A DNA stretch of 64,000 nucleotides from Pseudomonas ekonensis (GCF_019145435.1 NZ_JAHSTS010000002.1:1178001-1242000); one strand, 5' to 3'. Positions 7,658 through 16,164 are shown, numbered from the stretch's first letter. Notes: a model not told the origin generated them from the sequence alone. Numbers and translations: made by a program.

Positions 7658-9802
7658 TCAGGAAATTTCACGCCGGAACGGCGGCAATGCATTGAGGATG
7701 GCCTTGCCGTAGCGCTGGGTGACCAGCCGCCGGTCCAGCAAGGTGATGATGCCGCGGTCCTCTTCGGTGCGCAGCAGGCGGCCGCAGGCCTGGACCAGCT
7801 TGAGCGAGGCGTCCGGCACGGCGATTTCCATGAACGGATTGCCGCCCCGGGCCTCGATCCACTCCGACAACGCGGCCTCGACCGGATCGTCGGGCACCGA
7901 GAACGGGATCTTGGCGATCACCACGTGCTCGCAGTACGCGCCCGGCAAGTCCACGCCCTCGGCGAAGCTGGCGAGGCCGAACAGCACGCTGGAATCGCCG
8001 CCGTCGACCCGCGCCTTGTGCTTGTTCAGGGTTTCCTGCTTCGACAGGTTGCCCTGGATGAACACCTGCTTGCGCCAGTCGCGGTCGAGGCCGTCGAACA
8101 CGTCCTGCATCTGCTTGCGCGAGGAGAACAGCACCAGGCTGCCCCGCGAGCCTTCGACCAGGTCCGGCAGGTCGCGGATGATCGCGGCGGTGTGGCCGGC
8201 GGCGTCCCGCGGATCGGCGTTGAGGTCCGGTACCCGCAGCACGCCGGCGTCGCAATGGTGGAACGGGCTCGGCACCACGGCGGTGACGGCTTTTTTCGGC
8301 AGGCCGGCGCGCATGCGGAAACGGTCGAAGGTGCCGAGCGCCGTCAGGGTCGCCGAGGTCACCAGGCAGCCGTGCGCCACGTTCCACAGGCTGCGGCGCA
8401 GGGTCTCCGCCGCCAGGATCGGGCTGGCGTTGACCTCGATGTCGAACAGCGAACCGCTTTCGGCCAGGGTCAGCCAGCGGGCCATGGGCGGGTTGTCTTG
8501 CGGATCCTCGGCGGTGAACGCGGTCCACAGCTCCCAGTTGCCGGAGGCCCGGGACAGCAGGCTGCCGAACAGCGGATACCATTCTTCGGCCTGGGTGCTG
8601 GCGATGCCGATGTTGACCTCGCCGTCCATGCCCTCCTTGAGCAGGTCGGTCAGGCGGGTGAACAGGTCGTTGAGCCGGGCGAAGCCCTTCTTCAGCTCGA
8701 TGCCCATTTCGCGCATGTGCTCGGGGATCACCCCGCCGACGAAGCGGTGGCGCGGCCGCTCGCGGCCTTCGGTGTCTTCGCCGGGGCGGAAGTCGGCGAT
8801 CTGCTCGCAGGCGCTGAACATGAACTGCTGCTGGGCCTTGATCTCCCGCGCCAGCTCCGGCACCTGTTCGATCAGCTTGCCGAGGTCGCCGGGCAACGGG
8901 TGCTGGGCCAGCAGTTTGGTGAGGTTCTTGGCGGTGGTCTCCAGCCAGTCGGCGGTGGAGCGCAGGCGCGTGTAATGGGCGAAGTGGCCGATGGCCTTGT
9001 CCGGCAGGTGATGCCCTTCGTCGAACACGTAGATCGTGTCGCGCGGGTCCGGCAGCACCGCGCCGCCGCCCAGCGCGAGGTCGGCCAGCACCATGTCGTG
9101 GTTGGTGACGATCACATCGACCTTGCCCATCCCTTCGCGCGCCTTGTAGAAGGCGCACTGGCCGAAGTTGGGGCAATGGCGGTTGGTGCACTGGCTGTGG
9201 TCGGTGGTCAGGCGCGCCCAGTCGGCGTCCTCCAGGGCGTTGGGCCAGCTGTCGCGGTCGCCGTCCCACTTATTGCCGGCGAGCTTCTCGATCATGCTGG
9301 TGAACAGCTTCTGGCTGGCCTCGTCGACCTCGATCTTGAAGCCTTCCTCTTCGAACAGCTGGGCGGTGGCGGTCTGCGCGTGGCCTTCCTGCAGCAGCAT
9401 GTCGAGCTTGGACAGGCACAGATAGCGGCCGCGGCCCTTGGCCAGGGCGAAGCTGAAGTTCAGCCCGCTGTTGCGCATCAGGTCCGGCAGGTCCTTGTAG
9501 ACGATCTGCTCCTGCAGGGCCACGGTGGCGGTGGCGATCACCAGCCGCTTGCCGGCGGCCTTGGCGGTCGGGATCGCCGCCAGGCTGTAGGCCACCGTCT
9601 TGCCCGTACCGGTGCCGGCCTCCACCGCGACCACCGCGGGGTCGCCGCTGCGCTTGCCTTCGTCGTCGGTGTCGATGTCGCCGAGGACCTTGGCGACTTC
9701 AGCGATCATCAGGCGCTGGCCGTAGCGCGGCTTGAGGCTCTTGGCCTCGAGGAAACGCGAGTAGGCGCCCTGGATCGTGGTTTTGAGTTCGGTGCTGATC
9801 AT
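7658..9802 (-). CDS. dinG: ATP-dependent DNA helicase DinG
   Basis: 714 residues, the normal DinG size. Superfamily 2 helicase of the XPD type: Walker A GTGTGKT at residues 63-69, a DEGH box at ~261-264, and the four iron-sulphur cluster cysteines at 129, 205, 210 and 216 (HSQCTNRHCPNFGQC). Late motifs such as LVQACGRLLRTEEDRG contain the arginine fingers. DinG unwinds DNA 5'-3', including R-loops and forked structures met by replication. A CTG-N10-CAG sequence 23 bases upstream fits SOS control by LexA. Confidence 0.95.
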   Translation of the reverse strand: MISTELKTTIQGAYSRFLEAKSLKPRYGQRLMIAEVAKVLGDIDTDDEGKRSGDPAVVAVEAGTGTGKTVAYSLAAIPTAKAAGKRLVIATATVALQEQIVYKDLPDLMRNSGLNFSFALAKGRGRYLCLSKLDMLLQEGHAQTATAQLFEEEGFKIEVDEASQKLFTSMIEKLAGNKWDGDRDSWPNALEDADWARLTTDHSQCTNRHCPNFGQCAFYKAREGMGKVDVIVTNHDMVLADLALGGGAVLPDPRDTIYVFDEGHHLPDKAIGHFAHYTRLRSTADWLETTAKNLTKLLAQHPLPGDLGKLIEQVPELAREIKAQQQFMFSACEQIADFRPGEDTEGRERPRHRFVGGVIPEHMREMGIELKKGFARLNDLFTRLTDLLKEGMDGEVNIGIASTQAEEWYPLFGSLLSRASGNWELWTAFTAEDPQDNPPMARWLTLAESGSLFDIEVNASPILAAETLRRSLWNVAHGCLVTSATLTALGTFDRFRMRAGLPKKAVTAVVPSPFHHCDAGVLRVPDLNADPRDAAGHTAAIIRDLPDLVEGSRGSLVLFSSRKQMQDVFDGLDRDWRKQVFIQGNLSKQETLNKHKARVDGGDSSVLFGLASFAEGVDLPGAYCEHVVIAKIPFSVPDDPVEAALSEWIEARGGNPFMEIAVPDASLKLVQACGRLLRTEEDRGIITLLDRRLVTQRYGKAILNALPPFRREIS

Positions 9803-9824
9803 GGGGTGTCGGGCGCAAAAAGCG

Positions 9825-9840
9825 CTGGATAAATTTTCAG
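9825..9840 (-). promoter_or_regulatory. Probable LexA box upstream of dinG
   Basis: CTGGATAAATTTTCAG fits the CTG-N10-CAG LexA operator core with an AT-rich centre, 23 bases before the dinG ATG. dinG is an SOS gene in E. coli. The half-site spacing is right; flanking bases are only partly consensus. Confidence 0.55.
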
Positions 9841-9901
9841 TGGTTCGGATCGGCCGCTATCATACCCCGCTAATCAGTCCCGCGCAGAACGGAGTGCCCC
9901 A

Positions 9902-10366
9902 ATGACACCTTTTAGCCTCGTTTACCCCTTGCATGTGCTCGCCGCCCTGGTCTGGGTCGGCGGCATGTTCTTCGCCTGGATGGTGCTGCGCCCCGCCGCG
10001 GTCAAGGCGCTGGACGGCCCCGGCCGGCTGACCCTGTGGGTGGAAGTGTTTCAAGGTTTTTTCCGCTGGGTGTGGGGCGCGGTGATCCTGCTGCCGGTCA
10101 CCGGCGTGGGCATGCTGCACCTGCAGCAGATCGGCTTCGACAACGCGCCGCGGTACGTGCAGGTGATGATGGGGCTGTTCGTGGTGATGACGGCGCTGTT
10201 CATCCGGATTCAGGCACTGATGCTGCCGGAACTGCGCACGGCGGTGGAGGCGAAGGACTGGCCGGCGGGTGCGGCGGTCTTGGGACGGATCCGTCGGGTG
10301 GTGGGGATCAACCTGCTGGTCGGCATTGCCCTGGTGGCGGTGGCGGCGGCGCGGCCGACGTTCTGA
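9902..10366 (+). CDS. CopD-family integral membrane protein
   Basis: 154 residues with four hydrophobic segments (about 5-25, 55-75, 82-102, 130-150). The N-terminal HVLAALVWVGGMFFAW with its conserved His matches the CopD / DUF2269-like membrane family, several members of which bind haem b. The function of the stand-alone family members is not settled, and copper handling is only a possibility by name. It is divergent from dinG and preceded by a reasonable ribosome-binding site. Confidence 0.75.
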   Translation: MTPFSLVYPLHVLAALVWVGGMFFAWMVLRPAAVKALDGPGRLTLWVEVFQGFFRWVWGAVILLPVTGVGMLHLQQIGFDNAPRYVQVMMGLFVVMTALFIRIQALMLPELRTAVEAKDWPAGAAVLGRIRRVVGINLLVGIALVAVAAARPTF

Positions 10367-10423
10367 GCCGCACGCGACACCGCTCAGGCCGGGGCGCCGG
10401 CTCCCCGGCCTGAGCGCAATGGC

Positions 10424-11182
10424 TTACAGGTGCTGCACGGTCACGGAACCTGCCGCGCCCACAGGCCCCGGCTGGCCATCGGCGCCCGGACGGCCGCTCT
10501 TGCCGCCGTCGGCGCGGTACACCAGGCAGCCCTTGGACTTGCCGCCCGCCCCAGGCTTGCCGCCAGGCCCCGCCGGGCCGCCGGCGCCGCCGGCCACATC
10601 GACCTTGATCAACTGCGCCGGGAAATCCCGCGGCACTTCGAGACGCACCAGGCCGCCCGGCGCGCCCGGCTGGCCGTCGCTGCCGTCGCTGCCGTCAAAA
10701 CCGCGGCCGGCCTGGCCCCAGGTGCAGCCCGGATCCTGGCCGTTGGCGCCGTCCAGGCCGACGAACCCCGGCGCCCCGGTGCCGCCGCGGGCATCGACCG
10801 ACAGCTGCGGTGCGTTCAGCGCCTTGAACTGCAGGTTCAGGTTGCGTCCGGCGCGGGCCGCCTTTTCGTAGGTGCCCGGCGCCCCGCGCGCGGTGATCCG
10901 GCTTCCTTCGGCCAGGTCCGCACGGCTGACCTTCATGTCCAGCGCCTGTTCGCCCGGCACGATGGCGATCCGCGCTTCGTGGCCCAGGCGCAGTTCCTTG
11001 ACGGTCAGCTCGGTGACGTTGGACGGCACCAGCAAGGTGCCGTAGTCGGCGACCTCCAGCCGTTCCAGCTGCAGTGTGCTGGTGGTGTTGGGCAGGCGCA
11101 TCAGGGAGTTGGTTTCGACGCTGACCACCTGGGCGCAGGCCAGTGGACTGATGAATGCAGCGAGCAGGCAGAGTTTACGCAT
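10424..11182 (-). CDS. Exported collagen-like Gly-rich protein
   Basis: 252 residues. An N-terminal signal peptide is followed by a beta-rich region (about 20-120, with repeated LTVKELRLG-type strands) and then several Gly-X-Y stretches (such as GAPGFVGLDGANGQ, GFDGSDGSDGQPGAPGG, GADGQPGPVGAAG) to the C-terminus. The repeats are interrupted, so a full collagen triple helix is uncertain. Its ATG lies 8 bases inside the end of the upstream DUF1145 gene, implying translational coupling. Function unknown; surface or periplasmic location is inferred from the signal. Confidence 0.72.
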   Translation of the reverse strand: MRKLCLLAAFISPLACAQVVSVETNSLMRLPNTTSTLQLERLEVADYGTLLVPSNVTELTVKELRLGHEARIAIVPGEQALDMKVSRADLAEGSRITARGAPGTYEKAARAGRNLNLQFKALNAPQLSVDARGGTGAPGFVGLDGANGQDPGCTWGQAGRGFDGSDGSDGQPGAPGGLVRLEVPRDFPAQLIKVDVAGGAGGPAGPGGKPGAGGKSKGCLVYRADGGKSGRPGADGQPGPVGAAGSVTVQHL

Positions 11183-11453
11183 GGGAAGCCTCCGGGGCGG
11201 CCGGGGCCGGGATGGTTTGCAGGTGGAAAACGCCGAACAGCAGGATGCGGCCACGGTCGCGCCAAGGGTGCGGACGCCCTTTGAGGCTGCGGTTGCACAG
11301 CAGCGCCTCGAGGACGTGGATCAGCAGCCAGAGACCGCCGGCCAGGTTGACCAGCAGGTGCAGCGGACGGACAAACGGCACCAACTGATTGGCCAGCACC
11401 ACGCAAACGAACAGCAGGGTCAACAACCGCCCCAGCCCCCATAACAGCTTCAT
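11175..11453 (-). CDS. DUF1145 family small membrane protein
   Basis: 92 residues from the ATG at 11453. Two hydrophobic helices (LLTLLFVCVVLANQLV and the LVNLAGGLWLLIHVLEALL region) are followed by the conserved GRPHPWRDRGRILLFGVFHL segment typical of DUF1145. No biochemical role is known for the family. It overlaps the collagen-like gene by 8 bases and both would be made from one mRNA. Confidence 0.78.
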   Translation of the reverse strand: MKLLWGLGRLLTLLFVCVVLANQLVPFVRPLHLLVNLAGGLWLLIHVLEALLCNRSLKGRPHPWRDRGRILLFGVFHLQTIPAPAAPEASHA

Positions 11454-11614
11454 ACGCTCCCCCGTGTCGGAATTATTCTTTGGGCGCACAGTAACGGCTT
11501 CGGTGATGGATTAGCCAGAGGGGAAAATGAAAAAAATCCGTCACCCGCCGGACGGCCGCCGGCACACCCAGGAGCGGCGGCCGACGGCTCTAGCCTGCGG
11601 ACTACAGACATTTC

Positions 11615-12328
11615 CTAACGATTGATGTGAAGTTCCACGCGACGGTTCTGCGCGCGGCCCTCGTCGGTGTTGTTGTCCGCCACCGGTTCGCGCTCGCCGC
11701 GTCCTTCGCTGGTGAGCTTGCCGGGCTCCAGCCCTTGGCTCAGCAAGTACGCCGCCACGCTGCTGGCGCGCCGTTCCGACAGGGCCTGGTTGTAGGCGTC
11801 GGTGCCTTTGCTGTCGGTGTGGCCGATGACCTTGATGCTCACCACGTCGGCGTTGCGCAGCTTGTCCATCAACGCATCCAGTTGGCTTTTCGCCGCCGGG
11901 GTCAGGTCGGACTTGTCGAAATCGAACAGCACGTTGCCGGCATCGCTCAGGGTGATGACTTCGGTCTGCGGGGCCGGTTTCTCGGTGGCCGGGTACTGCG
12001 GCAGCGGGCAGCCGCGGTGGTCGACCGGCGTGTTGGCCGGTGTGTCGGGGCAACGGTCGCGGCGGTCGAACACGCCGTCGCCGTCTTCATCGCCGTCCTG
12101 GGCGTAACAGATCAGTCCGCCGGTGAGGATCCCCAACGCCGCGCCGCCGCCCGCCCAACCACCGTTTTCGAGCGCGCCGAGACCGCCGCCGACCAGCCCG
12201 CCGATGAGGCTGCAGATCGGCCATGTGCGTTGATTGAGGGGAGCGGTGCCATCGCTGTGGGTGGCGCAACCGGTCAGCAGGCTGCCCAGCAGCAGAACCG
12301 GCAAGACGGACCTTGTGAGAACACTCAT
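11615..12328 (-). CDS. OmpA-family lipoprotein with TSP3 calcium-binding repeat (copy A)
   Basis: 237 residues: lipoprotein signal (LLTGC, Cys21), a glycine-zipper-like hydrophobic stretch (IGGLVGGGLGALENGGWAGG, ~42-61), an Asp-rich thrombospondin type 3 repeat (DEDGDGVFDRRDRCPDTP), and a C-terminal OmpA peptidoglycan-binding domain (VLFDFDKSDLTP, IGHTDSKGTDAYNQ, RAQNRRVELHI). It is a paralogue of the next gene upstream, with the same domain order. The predicted role is tethering the outer membrane to peptidoglycan. Translation is probably controlled: its Shine-Dalgarno lies inside a near-perfect hairpin (see 12337-12372). Confidence 0.88.
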   Translation of the reverse strand: MSVLTRSVLPVLLLGSLLTGCATHSDGTAPLNQRTWPICSLIGGLVGGGLGALENGGWAGGGAALGILTGGLICYAQDGDEDGDGVFDRRDRCPDTPANTPVDHRGCPLPQYPATEKPAPQTEVITLSDAGNVLFDFDKSDLTPAAKSQLDALMDKLRNADVVSIKVIGHTDSKGTDAYNQALSERRASSVAAYLLSQGLEPGKLTSEGRGEREPVADNNTDEGRAQNRRVELHINR

Positions 12329-12336
12329 CGTGAAAG

Positions 12337-12372
12337 CTCCTGTGTCACCGGCCCATACCGGTTACACAGGAG
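12337..12372 (-). promoter_or_regulatory. Hairpin sequestering the Shine-Dalgarno of OmpA lipoprotein copy A
   Basis: Two 15-base arms (12337-12351 and 12358-12372) are complementary at 14 of 15 positions around a 6-base loop. On the mRNA the AGGAG ribosome-binding site, 8 bases before the ATG at 12328, is wholly inside the 3' arm. No U-run follows, so this is not a terminator. A translation-control element (riboregulator or thermometer type) is inferred. Confidence 0.7.
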
Positions 12373-12380
12373 TAAAGACC

Positions 12381-12411
12381 CGCATCCGCGACTGCACAAG
12401 CCGCGGATGCG
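12381..12411 (-). terminator. Hairpin between the two OmpA lipoprotein genes
   Basis: A perfect 10-bp stem (CGCATCCGCG at 12381-12390 with CGCGGATGCG at 12402-12411) has an 11-base loop. It directly follows the stop of copy B. On the minus strand it is followed only by GGTCTTTAC, so termination may be weak or partial. Confidence 0.5.
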
Positions 12412-12418
12412 AGGGGGC

Positions 12419-13114
12419 TCAACGCACGATTTTGATTTCCGTGCGACGGTTCAGCGCGCGGCCGTCCGCAGTCTTGTTGTCCGCCACCGGCTGGCTTTCG
12501 CCGGCACCGGTCACCGACACGAAGCTTGCGCGAGGCACGCCTTGCTGGATCAGGTACTCGACCACCGAGTGCGCACGGCGGTCCGACAGTTTCTTGTTGT
12601 AGGCATCGCTGCCCACGCTGTCGGTGTGACCGGTCACGGTCAGCTGCGCGGTGGAGGATTCCTGTTTCAGGCGCGAGGCGACCTTGTCCAGGACCTGTTT
12701 ATCGGATGGCGTCAGCGTGGCCTTGTCGAACTGGAAGTGCACATCGCGGATCACGATGGTTTCTTCCTTGACCACGACCGCTTCTTCCACCACTGGCGCA
12801 GGTGCCGGTGGAGGGCAGCCGTCGGCGTCGACCTTCACGCCGCGAGGCGTGTGGGGGCACTTGTCGCGGCTGTCCGGCACACCGTCGCCGTCCTCGTCGC
12901 CGTCACCGTGCACCCAGCAGTAGGCCGCTGCCGTGCCGCCGACCAACAGCGCGCCGTAACCGGCCCAGGACGAACTTTCCGTCGCCCCGAGACCTGCGCC
13001 GACGACACCGCCGACTGCCGCACAGGTCGGCCAGTCGGTTTTCTGCAAACCTGCACAACCAGTCAACACACTGGTTAGCAGAACCAAGGGCAATGCTGTC
13101 CGAACTATGCTCAT
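12419..13114 (-). CDS. OmpA-family lipoprotein with TSP3 calcium-binding repeat (copy B)
   Basis: 231 residues with the same layout as copy A: lipobox VLTGC (Cys20), Gly-rich hydrophobic segment, Asp-rich TSP3 repeat (GDEDGDGVPDSRDKCP), then an OmpA domain (VHFQFDKATLTP, VTGHTDSVGSDAYNKKLSDR, RALNRRTEIKIVR). The signal, Gly segment and TSP3 repeat align well with copy A, so the pair arose by tandem duplication. A 12-base sequence (GGAGTAAAGACC on the plus strand) is identical upstream of both genes, and both have a hairpin covering the ribosome-binding site. Confidence 0.88.
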   Translation of the reverse strand: MSIVRTALPLVLLTSVLTGCAGLQKTDWPTCAAVGGVVGAGLGATESSSWAGYGALLVGGTAAAYCWVHGDGDEDGDGVPDSRDKCPHTPRGVKVDADGCPPPAPAPVVEEAVVVKEETIVIRDVHFQFDKATLTPSDKQVLDKVASRLKQESSTAQLTVTGHTDSVGSDAYNKKLSDRRAHSVVEYLIQQGVPRASFVSVTGAGESQPVADNKTADGRALNRRTEIKIVR

Positions 13115-13122
13115 CTAGTTTT

Positions 13123-13157
13123 CTCCTGAGGGATCGGCTTGCAACCGATTCAGGGAG
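13123..13157 (-). promoter_or_regulatory. Hairpin covering the Shine-Dalgarno of OmpA lipoprotein copy B
   Basis: The arms CTCCTGA (13123-13129) and TCAGGGAG (13150-13157) pair with one bulge; an inner ATCGG/CCGAT stem (13133-13137 / 13145-13149) closes a 7-base loop. The mRNA site AGGAG falls in the outer stem. It sits at the same place as the copy A hairpin but with a different sequence, so structure rather than sequence is conserved. Confidence 0.55.
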
Positions 13158-13313
13158 TAAAGACCGGAGTTTTAATCTCCGCCAGCAATAGGTCACGGCT
13201 GTTTGCGCGCCTGTTCACGGGACTTCGGCGCACTTGCCGCAAACCCGCGAAACAGGGCGCTAGGCTCCGGCGCCCCGGCACGCTAGTCTTGACGGCCTGA
13301 CCGAGGACTTTCC

Positions 13314-13811
13314 ATGACCGTCGCCCTTTCCACCCGTACGCCGCAGCAGGCGCTGGCCGCCCTGCTTGACCGCTACGCGCCCGCCCGCCTGCTGCTGATC
13401 GGCGCCAGCGAGTTCCCGGCCCTGGCCGCCTTCAAAGAGGCCCACCCGGACACCCGCGTCGCCCACGCCGCCCCCGGCGCCCTGCCCGATGAACTCGCCT
13501 CGCAGCGGTTCGACCTGGCGCTGGTGGTCGATTGCCTGGAGCACCTGCCCAAGCGCGACGGCCTGAACCTGCTGGGCGGCATCCGCAACCTCAACGCCAG
13601 CCGCATCGCCGTGCTGGCGGACCTTTCGGCCAGCGGCTGGCAAGAGACGGACTTCTACTCCCTGGCCCTGCAGGCCAGCGAGCGCTTTGCCCGCGACGAG
13701 CAAGTGCTGACCCTCTTCACCTACGATCTGCTTGACTACAAGCAAGTCCCCGACTGGCTCAATTCGAAGTTCTGGGCCAACCCGGAAAACTTCGGGAAAT
13801 ACTGGTGGTAA
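13314..13811 (+). CDS. Conserved hypothetical protein, methyltransferase-like fold (DUF6231 type)
   Basis: 165 residues. [12 protein letters not shown] near residue 25 and [17 protein letters not shown] near 63-79 resemble motif I and the DxLEHL segment of class I SAM-dependent methyltransferases, but the protein is short and lacks a clear glycine-rich SAM loop. Conserved in Pseudomonas as an uncharacterised protein. The ychJ gene starts 4 bases after its stop, so the two are very likely one operon. Confidence 0.7.
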   Translation: MTVALSTRTPQQALAALLDRYAPARLLLIGASEFPALAAFKEAHPDTRVAHAAPGALPDELASQRFDLALVVDCLEHLPKRDGLNLLGGIRNLNASRIAVLADLSASGWQETDFYSLALQASERFARDEQVLTLFTYDLLDYKQVPDWLNSKFWANPENFGKYWW

Positions 13812-13815
13812 TCCG

Positions 13816-14289
13816 ATGAGTACAGCCATTTGCCCCTGCGGCAGCGGCAACCTGCTGGACGCCTGCTGCGGCCATTATCATGCCGGCCATCCGGCCCCCT
13901 GCGCCGAAGCCCTGATGCGCTCGCGCTACAGCGCCTACGTGCTGGGCCTGGTCGACTACCTGGTGGCGACCACCCTGCCCGCCCAGCAAGCGGGGCTGGA
14001 CCGCCAGTCGATCAGCGACTGGAGCGCCCAGAGCACCTGGCTCGGCCTTGAGGTGGAAAGCTCCGAAGTGCTCGGCGGCCAGCCGGAACACGCCTTCGTC
14101 ACCTTCACCGCCCGCTGGCACGACAGCCAGGGCGAACACAGCCACCGCGAACGCTCCTCGTTCGTGCAGAACGCCGGCCGCTGGTACTTCATCGACCCGA
14201 CCGTAGCGATGAAGACCGGCCGCAACGACGCCTGCCCCTGCGCCAGCGGGCAGAAGTTCAAGAAGTGCTGCGCCGGTTATTTTCAGTAG
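13816..14289 (+). CDS. ychJ: YchJ family protein with two SEC-C zinc motifs
   Basis: 157 residues. A Cys-rich motif [14 protein letters not shown] stands at the N-terminus and a second ([13 protein letters not shown]) at the C-terminus, both of the SEC-C zinc-binding type, flanking the conserved YchJ/UPF0225 middle domain ([16 protein letters not shown]). The family has an NTF2-like core; its role is unknown. The start follows the upstream gene by 4 bases. Nothing is missing against the family. Confidence 0.85.
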   Translation: MSTAICPCGSGNLLDACCGHYHAGHPAPCAEALMRSRYSAYVLGLVDYLVATTLPAQQAGLDRQSISDWSAQSTWLGLEVESSEVLGGQPEHAFVTFTARWHDSQGEHSHRERSSFVQNAGRWYFIDPTVAMKTGRNDACPCASGQKFKKCCAGYFQ

Positions 14290-14308
14290 TCGAACAAGGA
14301 AGGCAGAC

Positions 14309-15388
14309 ATGAATGAAGCGAACCAATCTCTGGAAAGGCAACACGCTGAAAAACTCCCTCTATACGAAAGATACGCTGCGTCCCTAGAGCAACTCCTGAG
14401 CAAAAAACTGACAGAAAACAACGTCAAGCATCACCTGATCGAGTCAAGGGCAAAAGACACCAAAAGCTTCCTGAAGAAAGTAAGCAACCCCGTAAAGGAT
14501 TACCGGAAGCCTTTCGAAGACATCACCGATCTTGTCGGCCTGCGGGTGATCACCTTCTACGAAGACGACATAGACGAAGTGGAAAAACAGCTGGTGGGCC
14601 TGTTCAAGCAGGTTCAACCCAAAGAGGTCAAAAAACCGGCAGACGAGTCGACTTTTGGTTACCGCTCCGTTCACTTCATTGTTCAGATCGAACCCGGCAC
14701 CGAGATTCCCGACGAGCTCACATCACTGACCGGGCTGAAGTTTGAGATTCAGGTCAGAACCGTGCTTCAACATGCCTGGGCGGCGATATCGCACAAGCTC
14801 GAATACAAGCGCGACTCCGATGTGCCAGAAAACCTGAAAAGGAAGCTCTTTCGACTTGCGGCCCTGTTTGAGATCGCCGACGACGAGTTCGAGTCGTTGA
14901 GGGCGCTGTCTCAACAGGAGGATGTAAACATTGGCAAAAAGCTGGAACAGGAGGAGACGGACATACCGATAGACCTCGCGTCCCTGAAGCAACATTTGAA
15001 CTTGCTTTCAGGCTCGGCATTTCTCCAGGACGCCCGAAACGCCGGATTTGCTGTCGATCGGCCCAATACCGTCGCACGCGACGACAACGAGACGTTTTCG
15101 AAACTGATCCAAATCTGCAAATTGGCCGGGCTGACGACGATCCGCCAACTTGACGAGACGCTCGAATCGGCCTCCGTCTTCGCGCATGAATTTTTCCGCG
15201 AACTCATCAGACGCAACAAGGAACGAGGCAGCAGCAGTTGGTCCGCGAGCGTCGCCTTCATCTGCCAACTCCTGATCCTGCGGGAAAAATCGTCGCAGCT
15301 CTCCGAGGACCACCTGATAGCACTCGATTGGGACCGCGGTATGGCGGAGCAAGTGCTTTCCGTCGCGAAGAAATTTGCCCGAGACTGA
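14309..15388 (+). CDS. RelA/SpoT-domain protein (small alarmone synthetase-like) with extra C-terminal domain
   Basis: 359 residues. A nucleotide pyrophosphokinase domain covers ~30-190 and looks catalytically intact: SRAKDTKSFLKK (Arg47, Lys49), DITDLVGLRVITF (Asp71), FGYRSVHFIV (Tyr118) and FEIQVRTVLQHAWAAISHK (Glu146, Gln148, Arg150, His155). No HD hydrolase, TGS or ACT domain is present. The remaining ~165 residues are a helical domain I do not recognise. The gene is visibly AT-richer than both neighbours and lacks operon partners, suggesting acquisition. It may make (p)ppGpp-like alarmones, or belong to the toxSAS/CapRel-like group in which a C-terminal domain restrains a toxic synthetase; the sequence alone does not decide. 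Confidence 0.78.
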   Translation: MNEANQSLERQHAEKLPLYERYAASLEQLLSKKLTENNVKHHLIESRAKDTKSFLKKVSNPVKDYRKPFEDITDLVGLRVITFYEDDIDEVEKQLVGLFKQVQPKEVKKPADESTFGYRSVHFIVQIEPGTEIPDELTSLTGLKFEIQVRTVLQHAWAAISHKLEYKRDSDVPENLKRKLFRLAALFEIADDEFESLRALSQQEDVNIGKKLEQEETDIPIDLASLKQHLNLLSGSAFLQDARNAGFAVDRPNTVARDDNETFSKLIQICKLAGLTTIRQLDETLESASVFAHEFFRELIRRNKERGSSSWSASVAFICQLLILREKSSQLSEDHLIALDWDRGMAEQVLSVAKKFARD

Positions 15389-15472
15389 CCCGCCCCTTTG
15401 CAAGTGAGTGCGGATGCATTGGCATGCATCACATCGACCGGTTGCTAGACTCAGTCCAAAAAGGAGTTTGGC

Positions 15473-15958
15473 ATGGGCTTTCAACGCATGGCACGGGGCG
15501 CACTCACCCTGATGGTTCTATTGGGAGTGAGCGGCTGCGCCTCGTGGTTCGCCGACGACTTGCCGGATCCGGCGGTGCATCTGGTGAAGGTGGAAGTGGT
15601 GCGGGCCAAGCTGCTGGAGCAGAAGTTCGTCCTGCACTTTCGCATCGACAACCCCAACGACAGCGACCTGACCGTGCGCGGCCTCGAATACCGCGTGCAC
15701 CTGGCCGGCCTGCTGCTGACCGAGGGCGAGCACGAACACTGGATCACGGTGGGGCCCAAGCGCAGCGCGTTCTATAAGGTGCCGGTGCGCACCAACCTGT
15801 GGCCTCAGGTGAAAGAGGTGGTGAAACTGCTCAAGAACCCCAACCAGCAGATCCCCTACCGGCTGCAGGGCGAGATGGAAACCGGTTTATTCATCGCGCA
15901 CTACGTGCACCTGGAGCGCAATGGCGTGATAATCCCCGCCGAATTGATTCCGGAGTGA
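15473..15958 (+). CDS. LEA type 2 family lipoprotein
   Basis: 161 residues. The lipoprotein signal ends VSGC (Cys22). The rest is an LEA14-like (water-stress) beta-sandwich: [27 protein letters not shown] is the family signature, in which the NPN motif is constant. Likely a periplasmic lipoprotein; family members are linked to desiccation or envelope stress in a general way only. A small SEC-C gene starts 5 bases after its stop, so the two form an operon. Confidence 0.83.
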   Translation: MGFQRMARGALTLMVLLGVSGCASWFADDLPDPAVHLVKVEVVRAKLLEQKFVLHFRIDNPNDSDLTVRGLEYRVHLAGLLLTEGEHEHWITVGPKRSAFYKVPVRTNLWPQVKEVVKLLKNPNQQIPYRLQGEMETGLFIAHYVHLERNGVIIPAELIPE

Positions 15959-15963
15959 CCCCG

Positions 15964-16164
15964 ATGACCCAGCAACCTCATGTCCATGGCCCTGACTGCA
16001 ACCACGATCATGACCATCACCACCACGACCATGGCCATGTCCACGGCCCGAACTGCGGCCACGCCCACCAGGAGCCGGTGCGCAACGCCCTGAAGGACGT
16101 CGGCCGCAACGACCCTTGCCCGTGCGGCAACGGCAAGAAATTCAAGAAGTGCCACGGCGCGTGA
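15964..16164 (+). CDS. Small His-rich protein with C-terminal SEC-C zinc motif
   Basis: 66 residues. The N-terminal half is extremely His-rich ([15 protein letters not shown] plus Cys residues CNHD and NCGH). The C-terminal 25 residues are a SEC-C motif ([18 protein letters not shown]), as in SecA and YchJ. The make-up indicates metal binding (zinc, perhaps nickel or cobalt) and possibly ribosome or SecB-type contact. Start at 15964, 5 bases after the LEA lipoprotein. Confidence 0.72.
   Translation: MTQQPHVHGPDCNHDHDHHHHDHGHVHGPNCGHAHQEPVRNALKDVGRNDPCPCGNGKKFKKCHGA

Noticed and set aside
12337..12372. Hairpin before OmpA copy A as a transcription terminator
   Set aside because: It lies between the presumed transcript start and the ATG and contains the ribosome-binding site, with no T-run after it.
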